DNA from: CAZHGD01 sp964531735
GTDB lineage: Bacteria > Armatimonadota > UBA10988
Direction: 5' to 3'
Assembly: GCA_964531735.1 (NCBI GenBank)
Contig: CAZHGD010000100.1
Location: 1-27,052, forward strand
Length of the DNA: 27,052 nucleotides
Under the pieces are notes generated by a model. It made no database searches. It had not been told where the DNA came from and saw only the letters and a program-made list of their open reading frames with translations. How positions within the stretch are numbered: the first letter of the stretch is position 1; every line of letters starts with the position of its first letter. Position numbers and translations under genes: made by a program. Positions 8,698 through 16,213 of the stretch are shown here, one piece after another.

Positions 8698-8698
8698 G

Positions 8699-8734
8699 CG
8701 CGGGTGGCCGGCAGGAGGCGCAACGCCACCCGCG
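8699..8734 (+). promoter_or_regulatory. 10-bp inverted repeat upstream of the kinase-like gene
   Basis: CGCGGGTGGC (8699-8708) is the exact reverse complement of GCCACCCGCG (8725-8734), with a 16-base loop. It lies 11 bases before the SD sequence AGGAG (8746-8750) of the plus-strand gene and just behind the divergent minus-strand promoter. It could be a protein operator in the divergent region or an RNA leader hairpin. Confidence 0.45.
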
Positions 8735-8759
8735 AAACGATGCTCAGGAGTTCGTGTCG

Positions 8760-9614
8760 ATGCCGCGTCAGTCCGGTCAGGTGCATGCCCGCTATCCGCT
8801 GTTCCGCGCGCTCGGTCGTCAGGAGCCGCCGGAGCTGGCGGTGATCGGCGGCGTTGACTGCCGGCGCGAGGACGTGCTGAAGCATGATTCCTGGGCCTGC
8901 ACCGCGCGGTACCGCGCCGAGGACGGCCGCGAGATCGGCTGCAAGTTCAACCGCCGGCAGCCGTTGCTGATCTTCCCGGCCGGCTGGCTGGGCCGCCGGC
9001 TGGCGCGCAAGGAAGTCGGCCTGATGCAGTTGATGGCCGGCGTCGAGGGCCTGCCGCGCTGGGCCGGCGAGGTGGTCGTCGATGGTCAGGCGCAGCCGAA
9101 CGCCGCGGCGCACGAGTGGATTGCCGGGCGCCCGTTCCGCACCGGCGAACCGGTGGACGATGCGTTCTTTCCGCGGCTGCGCGCCATTGTCGCCGCGCTG
9201 CACGAGCAAGGCATCGCCTACGTCGATCTCGGCAAGGCTGAGAACATCCTGATCGGTGACGACGGGCGCCCGTACCTGATCGACTTCCAACTGCCGTTCC
9301 GCCCGCGCAAGTGGTGGCCCGTCGGTTGGTGGCTGCGCGCGCTGCAAGCCAGTGACCGCTACCACGTGCTGAAGCACTGGTCGCGCGCGCGGCCCGACCA
9401 GCTCACGCCCGAGGAGTTGGACCTCGACCGCCAGCGCAACTGGCTGGTGCGTCTGGCGCACCGGGTGCAGCCGTACTTGCGCGGCTGCCGGCGGCGCATC
9501 CTGGTCGCGCTCGGCATTCGCCAAGGCGAGGGCAAGTCCACCAGCGAGGTGGCGCCCGAAGACGCCGTGCGCCGCGAGTTGGCGCGCCGGCAAGAAGAGC
9601 AGACCAAGCCGTAG
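8760..9614 (+). CDS. Protein-kinase-like (RIO/Kdo-kinase-type) protein
   Basis: Predicted 284 residues with a minimal kinase fold. Visible elements are the likely ATP-binding lysine in IGCKFNRRQP (K62), a helix-C glutamate in LARKEVGLMQL (E85), the catalytic loop HEQGIAYVDLGKAENILI (D156, N162) and a metal-binding DFQ (D175) in place of DFG. The short catalytic loop and the absence of a classical activation segment resemble RIO, lipopolysaccharide-core and Kdo kinases more than Ser/Thr kinases. A tryptophan-rich stretch (KWWPVGWWLRAL) and a basic C-terminus could touch membrane lipid. ATG 8760 is preferred over GTG 8754 because AGGAG lies 9 bases upstream of it and only 3 before the GTG. The substrate (sugar, lipid or protein) is unknown. 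The UroD-like gene follows on the same strand after 64 bases. Confidence 0.75.
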   Translation: MPRQSGQVHARYPLFRALGRQEPPELAVIGGVDCRREDVLKHDSWACTARYRAEDGREIGCKFNRRQPLLIFPAGWLGRRLARKEVGLMQLMAGVEGLPRWAGEVVVDGQAQPNAAAHEWIAGRPFRTGEPVDDAFFPRLRAIVAALHEQGIAYVDLGKAENILIGDDGRPYLIDFQLPFRPRKWWPVGWWLRALQASDRYHVLKHWSRARPDQLTPEELDLDRQRNWLVRLAHRVQPYLRGCRRRILVALGIRQGEGKSTSEVAPEDAVRRELARRQEEQTKP

Positions 9615-9678
9615 CCGCACGCAGGATCGCGGTCGGGCACGGTGAACCGCGCGGCGAGAGCCGTAGTGGGAGGTCACC

Positions 9679-10773
9679 ATGGCCCGCACACCGATGTCCT
9701 CGCGCGAGCGATTCCACGCCACGTTCCGGTACGGTGAACCCGACCGCGTCTTCCTCATGCCGCAATGGCTGTTCGGCGAGACCCGCGCGCGCTGGCTGCG
9801 TGAGGGCCTGCCGCACGACCGGCACCTGAACGAGTACTTCGGCTACGACCGCTACGAGATCGTGCCGGTCAACGGCGGCATCTGGCCGCCACCCGATGTC
9901 AAGGTCGTCGAGCAGACGGCGCAGTGGCGCGTGGACGAAGACGAGTTCGGCGCGGTGACCAAGCACTGGACCGACCGCGAGATCGGCATGTCGCAGTGGA
10001 TCACCTACCCGGTGCGCGACCGCGCGACCTGGGAACGGTACAAGGCGCGCCTCGACCCGACGGCACCGGTGCGCTACCCACAGTACTGGGCGGACTACTG
10101 CCGCTGCGTCCAGGACCGCGACTACCCGCTCGGCGTGCACATCGGCTCGTACTACGGCTGGCTGCGCAACTGGGTCGGCATGGAGCACCTGGCGTTGTGG
10201 TATTACGACCAGCCCGACCTGGTGCAGGAGATGACCGAGTTCGTCGGCGACTTCATCCTGCGCCTGATCGACCGGACGCTGAGCGACATTCCCGACCTCG
10301 ACTTCGCCGTGGTCTGGGAAGACATGGCCATGAAGAACGGCTCGCTGATCTCACCGGCCCTGTTCCGCCGGTTCATGTCGCCGGTGCTGTCGCGCGTGAC
10401 CAAGGTGGTGCGCGAGTACGGCATCGACATCATCATGGTCGACTGCGACGGCAACGTCGACGAGCTGGTGCCGCTCTGGCTGGAGTCGCACGTGAATCTC
10501 GTCTACCCGATGGAGATCGCCAGCGACTGCGACATGCTGGCCTATCGCCGCCAGCATGGGCGCGACCTGCTGATGCTGGGCGGCATCGACAAGCGCGCCC
10601 TCCGTGACGGTTGCACCAAGGCCGACATCGAGCGTGAGGTGCGCAGCAAGGTGCCCGAGCTGGTGGCCCAGGGCGGCTACTCGCCGTTCGTCGACCACGC
10701 CGTGCCGCCCGATGTGCCGTTCGCGAACTTCCGCTACTACATGGACCTGATCGAGGAGATCTGTCGGTTCTGA
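9679..10773 (+). CDS. Uroporphyrinogen decarboxylase (UroD)/MtaA-superfamily protein
   Basis: Predicted 364 residues of the UroD/methylcobamide:CoM methyltransferase-like TIM-barrel superfamily. Supporting segments are the N-terminal SSRERFHATFRYGEPDRV, the middle FAVVWEDMAMKNGSLISPALFRRFMSPV, the HxDG-type site here reading IIMVDCDGNVDELVPLWLE, the LLMLGGIDKRALRDG strand and the C-terminal GGYSPFVDHAVPPDVPFANFRYYMDLI. True heme-pathway UroD enzymes carry different N-terminal substrate residues, so heme synthesis is unlikely. Relatives of this type are numerous in Armatimonadota, Planctomycetes and Lentisphaerae, and are proposed to act on corrinoid- or methyl-group-linked substrates. The start is secure: GGAGGT stands a few bases before ATG 9679. 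No corrinoid protein gene is nearby, so the partner is unknown. Confidence 0.85.
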   Translation: MARTPMSSRERFHATFRYGEPDRVFLMPQWLFGETRARWLREGLPHDRHLNEYFGYDRYEIVPVNGGIWPPPDVKVVEQTAQWRVDEDEFGAVTKHWTDREIGMSQWITYPVRDRATWERYKARLDPTAPVRYPQYWADYCRCVQDRDYPLGVHIGSYYGWLRNWVGMEHLALWYYDQPDLVQEMTEFVGDFILRLIDRTLSDIPDLDFAVVWEDMAMKNGSLISPALFRRFMSPVLSRVTKVVREYGIDIIMVDCDGNVDELVPLWLESHVNLVYPMEIASDCDMLAYRRQHGRDLLMLGGIDKRALRDGCTKADIEREVRSKVPELVAQGGYSPFVDHAVPPDVPFANFRYYMDLIEEICRF

Positions 10774-10795
10774 GTGGCTGGCCGCCGCCCAGGGG

Positions 10796-10824
10796 TTGAC
10801 GTGGCCGGGCCGGTGTGCTGCAAT
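10796..10824 (+). promoter_or_regulatory. Sigma70-like promoter with extended -10 for the radical SAM gene
   Basis: TTGACG (10796-10801, 5 of 6) and TGCAAT (10819-10824, 4 of 6) are separated by exactly 17 bp, and TGC directly precedes the -10 box, giving the extended -10 TGn. This is the best promoter in the window. It starts 22 bases after the UroD-like stop codon, so the radical SAM gene can be transcribed independently. Confidence 0.55.
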
Positions 10825-10826
10825 CC

Positions 10827-10847
10827 GGCTGCCGGCAGCCAGGCTGC
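10827..10847 (+). promoter_or_regulatory. Overlapping palindromes at the predicted transcription start
   Basis: GGCTGCC and GGCAGCC form a perfect 14-base palindrome (10827-10840). The right half is reused in GCAGCC-A-GGCTGC (10835-10847). The site sits just downstream of the -10 box, where an operator or a short 5' hairpin would act. Two mutually exclusive pairings are possible. Confidence 0.45.
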
Positions 10848-10896
10848 GGCGTGTTGGTCAGGCGGCCCGCCGTTCGGGCTGCCGCTGGAGTGATCG

Positions 10897-12156
10897 ATGT
10901 ACCCGCTCAAACCCCCTGCTGTCTACCTGTCCGAGCATCTGGCTGCCGACCCGCGCGCCGCGCGGCGCGCCGCAGGCATGGTGGCGGCCCTCGGCCTTGG
11001 CGCGTCGACGCGGCCGCTGGCCGACGCCGACCTGCCGGCGGCGATCGCCGAACACGGCTGGCAGCACGCTCGCGGCCGCCAGGGCCTGACGGCCGGTCAC
11101 GCCGATCCCGCGCTGGTGTTCACGACCTGGCGACCTGGACCGCATCCCGAGGTGGACGGTCTGCTGGCGCAATGCCCGTCGGGCACGCCGCGCTGGCTGT
11201 TGCACACGCTTCTCGGCATCGGCGGCCGCGGCATCCACCGCGAGCAGCCCGAACACCACCGCATCTGCCGCGAGCGCTATCAGTACGACACGCTCTACGG
11301 TTGTCCGCACGGCTGCCGCTACTGCCCGGCGGGCTCGGTGGCGGCGCTGTTCTGCAACCTCGAGGAGTTCCTCGACCGCGAGGTGGCGCCGACTGCCGCG
11401 CAGTTCCCGCGGCAGAAGGTGTTCATGTTCAACTCGTGCGCCAGCGACACGCTCTGCTTCGAGCCCGAGTACGGCCTGTCGCGCCTGATGGCCGAGTTCT
11501 TCGCCGGCACCACGGACCAGTACTACCTCATTCACACCAAGAGCGCCAACGTCGGCTTCCTGCGCGACGTGGACCACCGCGGCCGCACCATCGTGGTCTG
11601 GAGCCTGACCAGTCCCACGGTCAGCCGTCAGATCGAGCCCGGCTCGGCCACCACCGAGGAGCGCATCGAGGCGGCCCGCCAGGCGCAGGAGGCCGGCTGC
11701 ACCGTGCGGTTCAAGCTGAAGCCGATCATTCCGGTCAGAGGCTGGCGCGACGAGCTTCGTCAGACCATCGACCTGCTGTTCCAGAAGGTCCGCCCCGACA
11801 ACATCGGCATGTGTACCATCGCCTGGATGGACGGCGCGTCGATGGAAGCCTGTCTCGACCCGGACCTGCTCGATCCCGACGTATTGCGCGCGGTCCGCGA
11901 CCGGGCCGAGGACATGCAGGGCGTCCACACCGGGCCGTTGCCGCCGGAGACGCGGGCCGAGATCTACGAGTTCTGCATCGACGAGATCCAGCGGCACGAT
12001 CGCCAGGTGCCCGTGTTCCTGTCGACCGAGAGCCCGGAGATGTGGGCTCAGTTCGGGCCGCGGCTCGGTATGAAGGCCAACGACTACGTTTGTGCCTGTG
12101 GCCCGCAGTGCGTGCCGGGCGCCCAGCGGCTCAAGTCGCTGTGGAAACCAGCCTGA
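10897..12156 (+). CDS. Radical SAM protein, spore-photoproduct-lyase-like (SplB family)
   Basis: Predicted 419 residues. The iron-sulfur cluster motif is Cx3Cx2C in YGCPHGCRYC (C136, C140, C143), the spacing shared by radical SAM enzymes. Downstream text matches the SPL/COG1533 group: KVFMFNSCASDTLCFEPEYGLSRLM, YYLIHTKSANVGFL, TIVVWSLTSPTVSRQIEPGSATTEERIEAA and FKLKPIIPVRGW. Spore photoproduct lyase repairs UV thymine dimers in spore DNA; non-sporulating bacteria also carry family members whose substrates are unknown. An extra C-terminal cysteine cluster (VCACGPQC) may bind another metal or act in hydrogen transfer. The start is clear: GGAG (10887-10890) lies 6 bases before ATG 10897. It has its own promoter with palindromes over the start site, so it may be separately regulated, possibly by stress. 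Confidence 0.82.
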   Translation: MYPLKPPAVYLSEHLAADPRAARRAAGMVAALGLGASTRPLADADLPAAIAEHGWQHARGRQGLTAGHADPALVFTTWRPGPHPEVDGLLAQCPSGTPRWLLHTLLGIGGRGIHREQPEHHRICRERYQYDTLYGCPHGCRYCPAGSVAALFCNLEEFLDREVAPTAAQFPRQKVFMFNSCASDTLCFEPEYGLSRLMAEFFAGTTDQYYLIHTKSANVGFLRDVDHRGRTIVVWSLTSPTVSRQIEPGSATTEERIEAARQAQEAGCTVRFKLKPIIPVRGWRDELRQTIDLLFQKVRPDNIGMCTIAWMDGASMEACLDPDLLDPDVLRAVRDRAEDMQGVHTGPLPPETRAEIYEFCIDEIQRHDRQVPVFLSTESPEMWAQFGPRLGMKANDYVCACGPQCVPGAQRLKSLWKPA

Positions 12157-12157
12157 T

Positions 12158-12193
12158 TGCACACGGCAGTGGATGTGCACCAGCGCCGGCTGG
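12158..12193 (+). terminator. Two adjacent hairpins after the radical SAM gene
   Basis: TGCACA (12158-12163) pairs with TGTGCA (12174-12179); immediately after, CCAGC (12180-12184) pairs with GCTGG (12189-12193) across a GCCG loop. The pair begins one base past the stop codon at 12156. No T-run follows, so termination is a weak inference. Confidence 0.35.
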
Positions 12194-12237
12194 CATAGCT
12201 TCAACCACCGCCTCGGCCCGCGCTGCGTAGTTGGTTG

Positions 12238-12303
12238 AGACCTCTAGATATGATGATGTACTTATAGATTTATCTGCTACCCGTCACCATTTGTTGCAAA
12301 TTG
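12238..12303 (+). promoter_or_regulatory. AT-rich island upstream of the lipoprotein cluster
   Basis: The stretch from GAGACCTCTAGATATGATG to TTGCAAATTGG is strikingly AT-rich against its GC-rich surroundings. It contains TATGAT (12249-12254, 5 of 6 for a -10 box) and TATAGA, but no -35 at proper spacing. It lies about 120 bases before the first lipoprotein start. It probably carries the promoter of that cluster, perhaps for an alternative sigma factor or an activator. The rest of the 263-base gap shows nothing else. Confidence 0.4.
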
Positions 12304-12419
12304 GCACTTGCCTGACGGCCTGTCGATTGCCATGATTCGCCGCAGTACAGGGGTGGGTGAGGCCGTCGGGGGATTGGTCAAGTCGGCTACGGACGTGGCC
12401 GAGGACCTGGGAGGCGGCA

Positions 12420-13799
12420 ATGAAGCCAGTGCGGCGGATTGCGGCTGCGGCCGGCGCGCTCGTTCTGCTGTGTGCCGTGTGCTCCTGCAGCGGCTCGGGC
12501 AAGCCTGCCAACCACCGGGGAAGGGCGGACGGCGCCGCGGTCGCCGTCCGCACGCTGCCGGCGGGTTACTCGCCCGGAGCGAGCGTGACCGTCACCATCG
12601 CTCTCCAGCCACCGGCTGGCACGGCGGGCATCGCCCTGGAAGAGTCGGTGCCGGCCGGCTGGAACTATGCCTCCAGCGACAACGGCGGCACGTGGGACTC
12701 CGTCAACCGCCGAGTGAAGTGGGTGTTCTTCGACGACACCGCGCGCACGCTGCACTACACGCTGACGGTGCCCGCCGGGGCCAGCGGCGACCAGGTCTTC
12801 TCTGGCTTGTATGCGATCGAAGGTCAATCGCAGGCCATCGGCGGCGATACCGTACTGCAGCCGAGCGGTGGCCAGACGCATCAGGCGGACGCCAACGGCG
12901 ACGGCAAGATCGTCATCGACGAGCTGACGGCCTACATCCAGGCTTGGAAGCAAGGCCAGTACGATGACATCAACCTCGTCACGAACGCCATATCCTTGTG
13001 GAAGGGCGGCGAGAGCTACCACTATGACGGCACGGCCAGTCCGCCGTACGTCGGCAACGGTGGCGGCGGCGGCAACACCAAACCGACGCTGACGAGTATG
13101 GCGCCGGCCAGCGGGACACAGGGCGCATCGGTGGCGGTGACGCTGACCGGTATGGCCTTCGTTGCCGGTGCCACGGTGAGTGTGTCCGGGTCCGGCATCA
13201 CCGTGAGCAATGTGGTGGTCGCGTCGGCCACCTCGATCACGGCCAAGTTCGACATCAGTGCCAGTGCCGCCACCGGCGCCCGCGACGTCAGCGTGACGAC
13301 CTCCGGCGGCACCAGTGGGACGGTGTCGTTCACCATCGTAGCGGGGCGGGTCCTCTCGCTCACTAGTGTCAGCGGCGCTGCGGGCGCGAACGTGACACTG
13401 AAGTGCCTGCTCAGCGACGTCACCGACGTGAAGGCGGCGGTGGTGCGGCTGACCTGGGACACCAGCAAGCTGGCGCTCGTTGGCGGCAGCGTGGTCAAGG
13501 GCGCCGACGTGAGCAGTGGGGCCAACTTCACGGTGACGACCAGCACGCCCGGTCAGGCGACCGTGGTGATTGCCGACAGCACGGCGTTCACCAACACCGC
13601 CGGCGGGCACCTGTTCTCCCTTGACCTGACCATCGTGAGCCCGTCGGCTGCTGGCGCCACCAACCCGGTCACCATCTACCAGGGCCAGGACAACCTGGGG
13701 AACGACCTGCCCTACCTGACCGGCACGGACAACAGCACGGTCTACTCGGTGGCCAATGGCAAGCTCGGCGTGGTGAGCGGCGTGGTGACGACAAGCTAG
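12420..13799 (+). CDS. Lipoprotein with dockerin-like, TIG/IPT and cohesin-like modules
   Basis: Predicted 459 residues. A lipoprotein signal ends in LLCAVCSCSGSGK, likely lipidated at C23 (the -2 Cys is unusual). Residues 50-150 are an Ig-like beta domain (SVTVTIALQPP, YTLTVPAGASGDQVF). Residues 155-205 hold a dockerin-like calcium loop, DANGDGKIVIDEL, but the second repeat (DDINLVTNAISLWKGG) has lost most acidic ligands. After a glycine linker comes a TIG/IPT domain (about 219-308: LTSMAPASGTQGASVAVTLTG). The C-terminal 150 residues look cohesin-like: NVTLKCLLSDVTDVKAAVVRLTWD, SKLALVGGSVVKGADVSSG, GHLFSLDLTIV. The start is ATG 12420, just after GGGAGG. It heads a run of three lipoproteins. 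The same chain carries both a dockerin-like and a cohesin-like module, so it could act as a surface scaffold or adaptor. Confidence 0.8.
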   Translation: MKPVRRIAAAAGALVLLCAVCSCSGSGKPANHRGRADGAAVAVRTLPAGYSPGASVTVTIALQPPAGTAGIALEESVPAGWNYASSDNGGTWDSVNRRVKWVFFDDTARTLHYTLTVPAGASGDQVFSGLYAIEGQSQAIGGDTVLQPSGGQTHQADANGDGKIVIDELTAYIQAWKQGQYDDINLVTNAISLWKGGESYHYDGTASPPYVGNGGGGGNTKPTLTSMAPASGTQGASVAVTLTGMAFVAGATVSVSGSGITVSNVVVASATSITAKFDISASAATGARDVSVTTSGGTSGTVSFTIVAGRVLSLTSVSGAAGANVTLKCLLSDVTDVKAAVVRLTWDTSKLALVGGSVVKGADVSSGANFTVTTSTPGQATVVIADSTAFTNTAGGHLFSLDLTIVSPSAAGATNPVTIYQGQDNLGNDLPYLTGTDNSTVYSVANGKLGVVSGVVTTS

Positions 13800-13855
13800 A
13801 TAGCGGCCCTGGACCCAGCGGTCGGGGCTGGCAGCCGGAGACACGGAGGTCGGCC

Positions 13856-14491
13856 ATGATCGGCAGACGAGGGAGCGGTGCGAGGCGGTTGGCCGGTGCG
13901 GCGCTCGTGGCCGGCGCGCTGCTGGCCGGCTGCGGCAGCGCACCGCGCGGCGCTGCGCGGTCCGCGGGCGACGCCGCCCTGGCCGGTCGCCTGGCTGCTG
14001 GAACGCTGTTCCTCTGCGACGTGAACGGCGACACCAAGCTGAACACGGCGGACGTGACGACCCTCATGGATGTGCTGTCCGGCGAGGCGACGGCACCCCA
14101 GAACCGCACGATGTGGGATGCCAACGGCGACGGCAAGATCAACACGGCCGATGTGACGCTGGTGATGAACTGGCTCAGCGGTGCCGGCTCCTCGCCGCCC
14201 ACGGTGGATGTCTCGGACGGCAAGAAGGTGTCCATCACGGTCTTCCCGTGTGCGCGCTGGTGTACCGCTGGGGTCCAGACGCAGTTCTACGCCCGAGTGA
14301 CGGGCACCACCGACCTGGCCGTGACCTGGTCGGCCAGCGGCGGGACCGTGTCATCGAGTGGGCTGTACACGGCGCCGGCCGCTGCTGGCAAGTACACGGT
14401 GACGGCCACCAGCCACGCCGACGCGAAGCAGACCGCAACCGTGAACATCGAGGTGAGTGCCGGCGCGGAGGCCACGATCTCGGTGCAGTAG
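13856..14491 (+). CDS. Lipoprotein with type I dockerin and Ig-like domain
   Basis: Predicted 211 residues. The lipobox LLAGC places the lipidated cysteine at C26. Residues 54-109 form a complete duplicated dockerin: DVNGDTKLNTADVTTLMDVL and DANGDGKINTADVTLVMNWL, each with the EF-hand-like calcium loop and the following helix. Residues 124-205 form an Ig-like (Big-type) domain: VQTQFYARVTGTTDLAVTWS, then GTVSSSGLYTAPAAAGKYTV. Dockerins normally bind cohesins, and the gene 56 bases upstream ends in a cohesin-like module, so the two proteins may interact. Being lipid-anchored is unusual for a dockerin carrier, which is normally a free enzyme. GGAGG just before ATG 13856 supports the start. Confidence 0.85.
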   Translation: MIGRRGSGARRLAGAALVAGALLAGCGSAPRGAARSAGDAALAGRLAAGTLFLCDVNGDTKLNTADVTTLMDVLSGEATAPQNRTMWDANGDGKINTADVTLVMNWLSGAGSSPPTVDVSDGKKVSITVFPCARWCTAGVQTQFYARVTGTTDLAVTWSASGGTVSSSGLYTAPAAAGKYTVTATSHADAKQTATVNIEVSAGAEATISVQ

Positions 14492-14548
14492 GCACGCGGT
14501 CGAGCCCCGGCGGCGGGCCTGCGGGAGGCGCGGCGAGCGGAGATGAGC

Positions 14549-16084
14549 ATGCGAAGGCTAACAGCTACCGTGGCGGTGCTCGTGGCCGTGCTGACCGGGG
14601 GCTGCGGCTCCAGCGGGCCGCCGGCCGAGACCACACCGCGCGCGGAGACCGGCACGGCGGTGTTCAACATCGCCTGGCCGACCGAGGAGCGGCTGATTCC
14701 GGCCAGATCCCTATCAATCCGGTTCGAAGCCTACAGCAACAACTCGCTCTACGCGACCGTCATCGTGGCCAAGCCCAACACCACAGCGAAGTTCACGTTG
14801 CCCGTCGGCCTTGCGCGGGTCGTCGCCGTGGCTTACCCGACCGCCGACGGCACCGGCAATGCCCAGGCCGCTGGTAGCGTGGACTTCCAGGTGGTCTCAG
14901 GTCAGGCCGTGAGCAAGACCATCACCCCCAGGAGCACCATCACCAGCGTCAAGATCACCCCGAGTTCGTTCACGGTGGCGGTTGGTGGCACGCAGCAGTG
15001 CAGCGCCACCGCCTACGATTCCACTGGGAGCATCGTGCTGGTGTCCGAGAGCAACGCCTTCACCTGGGGCGCGACGGTCAACGACGGCGGCGCGCTGGGG
15101 AACATCGATGTGACCAGCGCCGGCCTGGTGACCGGCAAGACCGCCGGAAGCTGCAAAGTGACGGCGCAGGAGAAGGAATCCGGTGTGACCGGGAGTGCCT
15201 CGGTCACCATCTCGGGCGGTGGTGGTGGTGGCGGCGGCGGCAGCGGCGGCGGCAGCGGCGGCACCCAGGATCCGGAACCGGTGTTCTTCGAGTACATGGC
15301 CCAGGTTGGCGACTACCACGGCACCTTCACCAGGCTCAATGAGAGCCACAACTGGGGCATCCGGGTGAGTCGCCGGACCTTCGTGTTCGTGGCGCTGGCC
15401 AGTCAGTACAAGGTCACCGCGGGCTTCTTCACGCCGGAGACCATCCAGGCATTCCTGGGTGGTGGGCAGGGCTCGGCGTATTTGCTGCTTGACAACAAGT
15501 TCGGCGTCGTGTCGGACTGGATTGGCGCGGGCACGTACTACATCGCCGTGCGCAACAATGTGAGCGCAGCCAATGCCTACAGCCTCGAGGTGGACACCAT
15601 CAATGCGGACGATCCGTATGGCTGGACGACTAGCAGTTGCGTGAAGACCCTCGATCCGGGGACGACGGCCAGCATGCCCTTCACGGTAGCGTCGGGCACT
15701 CGGGTGTTCGTCAACGGAGTCAACACCGGCGTTCAGACCTATGTGATTCCAGCGGACCAGTTGTCGCGTTTCCAGAACCACCAGAGCTTCACCGCCCTCA
15801 CCGACTGCAGCTACCAGGAAGGTGGCCGGCTGGGCTACCCGTTGCACTGGATGTTCGGGGCGGCGAGCGATGGCGAGGTCAAGCCAATCATGGCGAAGAT
15901 GTACTATCCGGCTGCCGGTAAGTACTACTGCGTCGCCTTCAACGACACGAACGCTCCGCATTCGTATGCGGCCTACACGACGTCCTGGTCGCCCAGGAGG
16001 GCCGGAGCGGCGTCGGCAGGTCGGCCGCTGGCCGGTGCGCCACGTCCTTACAGTGATCTCAAGCCACTTCCCGAACGGCCCTGA
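14549..16084 (+). CDS. Lipoprotein with Ig-like domain, glycine linker and unknown C-terminal domain
   Basis: Predicted 511 residues. The signal ends in the lipobox LTGGC (C19). Residues 22-130 are a beta-rich unit (GTAVFNIAWPTEERLIPARS, LYATVIVAKPNTTAKFTLP), followed by a Big_2-like Ig domain (about 131-224: ITSVKITPSSFTVAVGGTQQ, then GNIDVTSAGLVTGKTAG). A poly-Gly/Ser linker follows, then about 270 residues of unrecognised beta-rich sequence. Part of that (VVSDWIGAGTYYIAVRNNVS) resembles pre-peptidase C-terminal domains. ATG 14549 is preferred to ATG 14543 because GCGGAG ends 6 bases before it. The gene lies 57 bases after the dockerin lipoprotein and is probably cotranscribed. It has no dockerin of its own. 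Function unknown; a surface-binding role is plausible. Confidence 0.8.
   Translation: MRRLTATVAVLVAVLTGGCGSSGPPAETTPRAETGTAVFNIAWPTEERLIPARSLSIRFEAYSNNSLYATVIVAKPNTTAKFTLPVGLARVVAVAYPTADGTGNAQAAGSVDFQVVSGQAVSKTITPRSTITSVKITPSSFTVAVGGTQQCSATAYDSTGSIVLVSESNAFTWGATVNDGGALGNIDVTSAGLVTGKTAGSCKVTAQEKESGVTGSASVTISGGGGGGGGGSGGGSGGTQDPEPVFFEYMAQVGDYHGTFTRLNESHNWGIRVSRRTFVFVALASQYKVTAGFFTPETIQAFLGGGQGSAYLLLDNKFGVVSDWIGAGTYYIAVRNNVSAANAYSLEVDTINADDPYGWTTSSCVKTLDPGTTASMPFTVASGTRVFVNGVNTGVQTYVIPADQLSRFQNHQSFTALTDCSYQEGGRLGYPLHWMFGAASDGEVKPIMAKMYYPAAGKYYCVAFNDTNAPHSYAAYTTSWSPRRAGAASAGRPLAGAPRPYSDLKPLPERP
15215..15262 (+). repeat. GGN trinucleotide repeat coding a poly-Gly/Ser linker
   Basis: Sixteen codons of GGT, GGC or AGC encode nine glycines, then SGGGSGG. 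It joins the Ig-like part to the C-terminal domain of the lipoprotein. The near-perfect trinucleotide repeat may vary in length between strains. Confidence 0.85.
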
Positions 16085-16156
16085 CGGGCGTCGTCAATAG
16101 CCTGGACGTGTGGTCCGGTGGTGCGACCGGGCACGCTGGCCGGCTCCCGGCGGCCC

Positions 16157-16185
16157 TTAACAACCGGCCGCGGATCCGCTACTCT
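16157..16185 (+). promoter_or_regulatory. Candidate sigma70-like promoter for the C45 acyltransferase-like gene
   Basis: TTAACA (16157-16162, 5 of 6) and TACTCT (16180-16185, 3 of 6) are separated by exactly 17 bp. Predicted transcription starts near 16192, just before the SD sequence GGGAGGG (16196-16202). A small GCCGG-CTC-CCGGC hairpin at 16139-16151 precedes it and could end the lipoprotein transcript. Confidence 0.42.
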
Positions 16186-16213
16186 GCAGGGGTGCGGGAG
16201 GGCGACGTTGGCC

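Noticed and set aside
9679..10773. Annotation as heme-pathway hemE
   Set aside because: The overall sequence and the VDCDGN site fit the divergent UroD/MtaA-like group; no other heme genes are nearby.
12227..12241. GTAGTTGGTTGAGAC resembling a tRNA D-arm
   Set aside because: No acceptor stem, anticodon arm or T-loop can be formed around it.
12301..12312. TTGGCACTTGCC resembling a sigma54 -24/-12 promoter
   Set aside because: The TGGCAC and TTGC elements abut with no spacer, whereas sigma54 promoters need five bases between them.
15215..15262. Short regular repeats considered as a CRISPR or tandem regulatory array
   Set aside because: They are in-frame GGN codons for a glycine linker without spacers.
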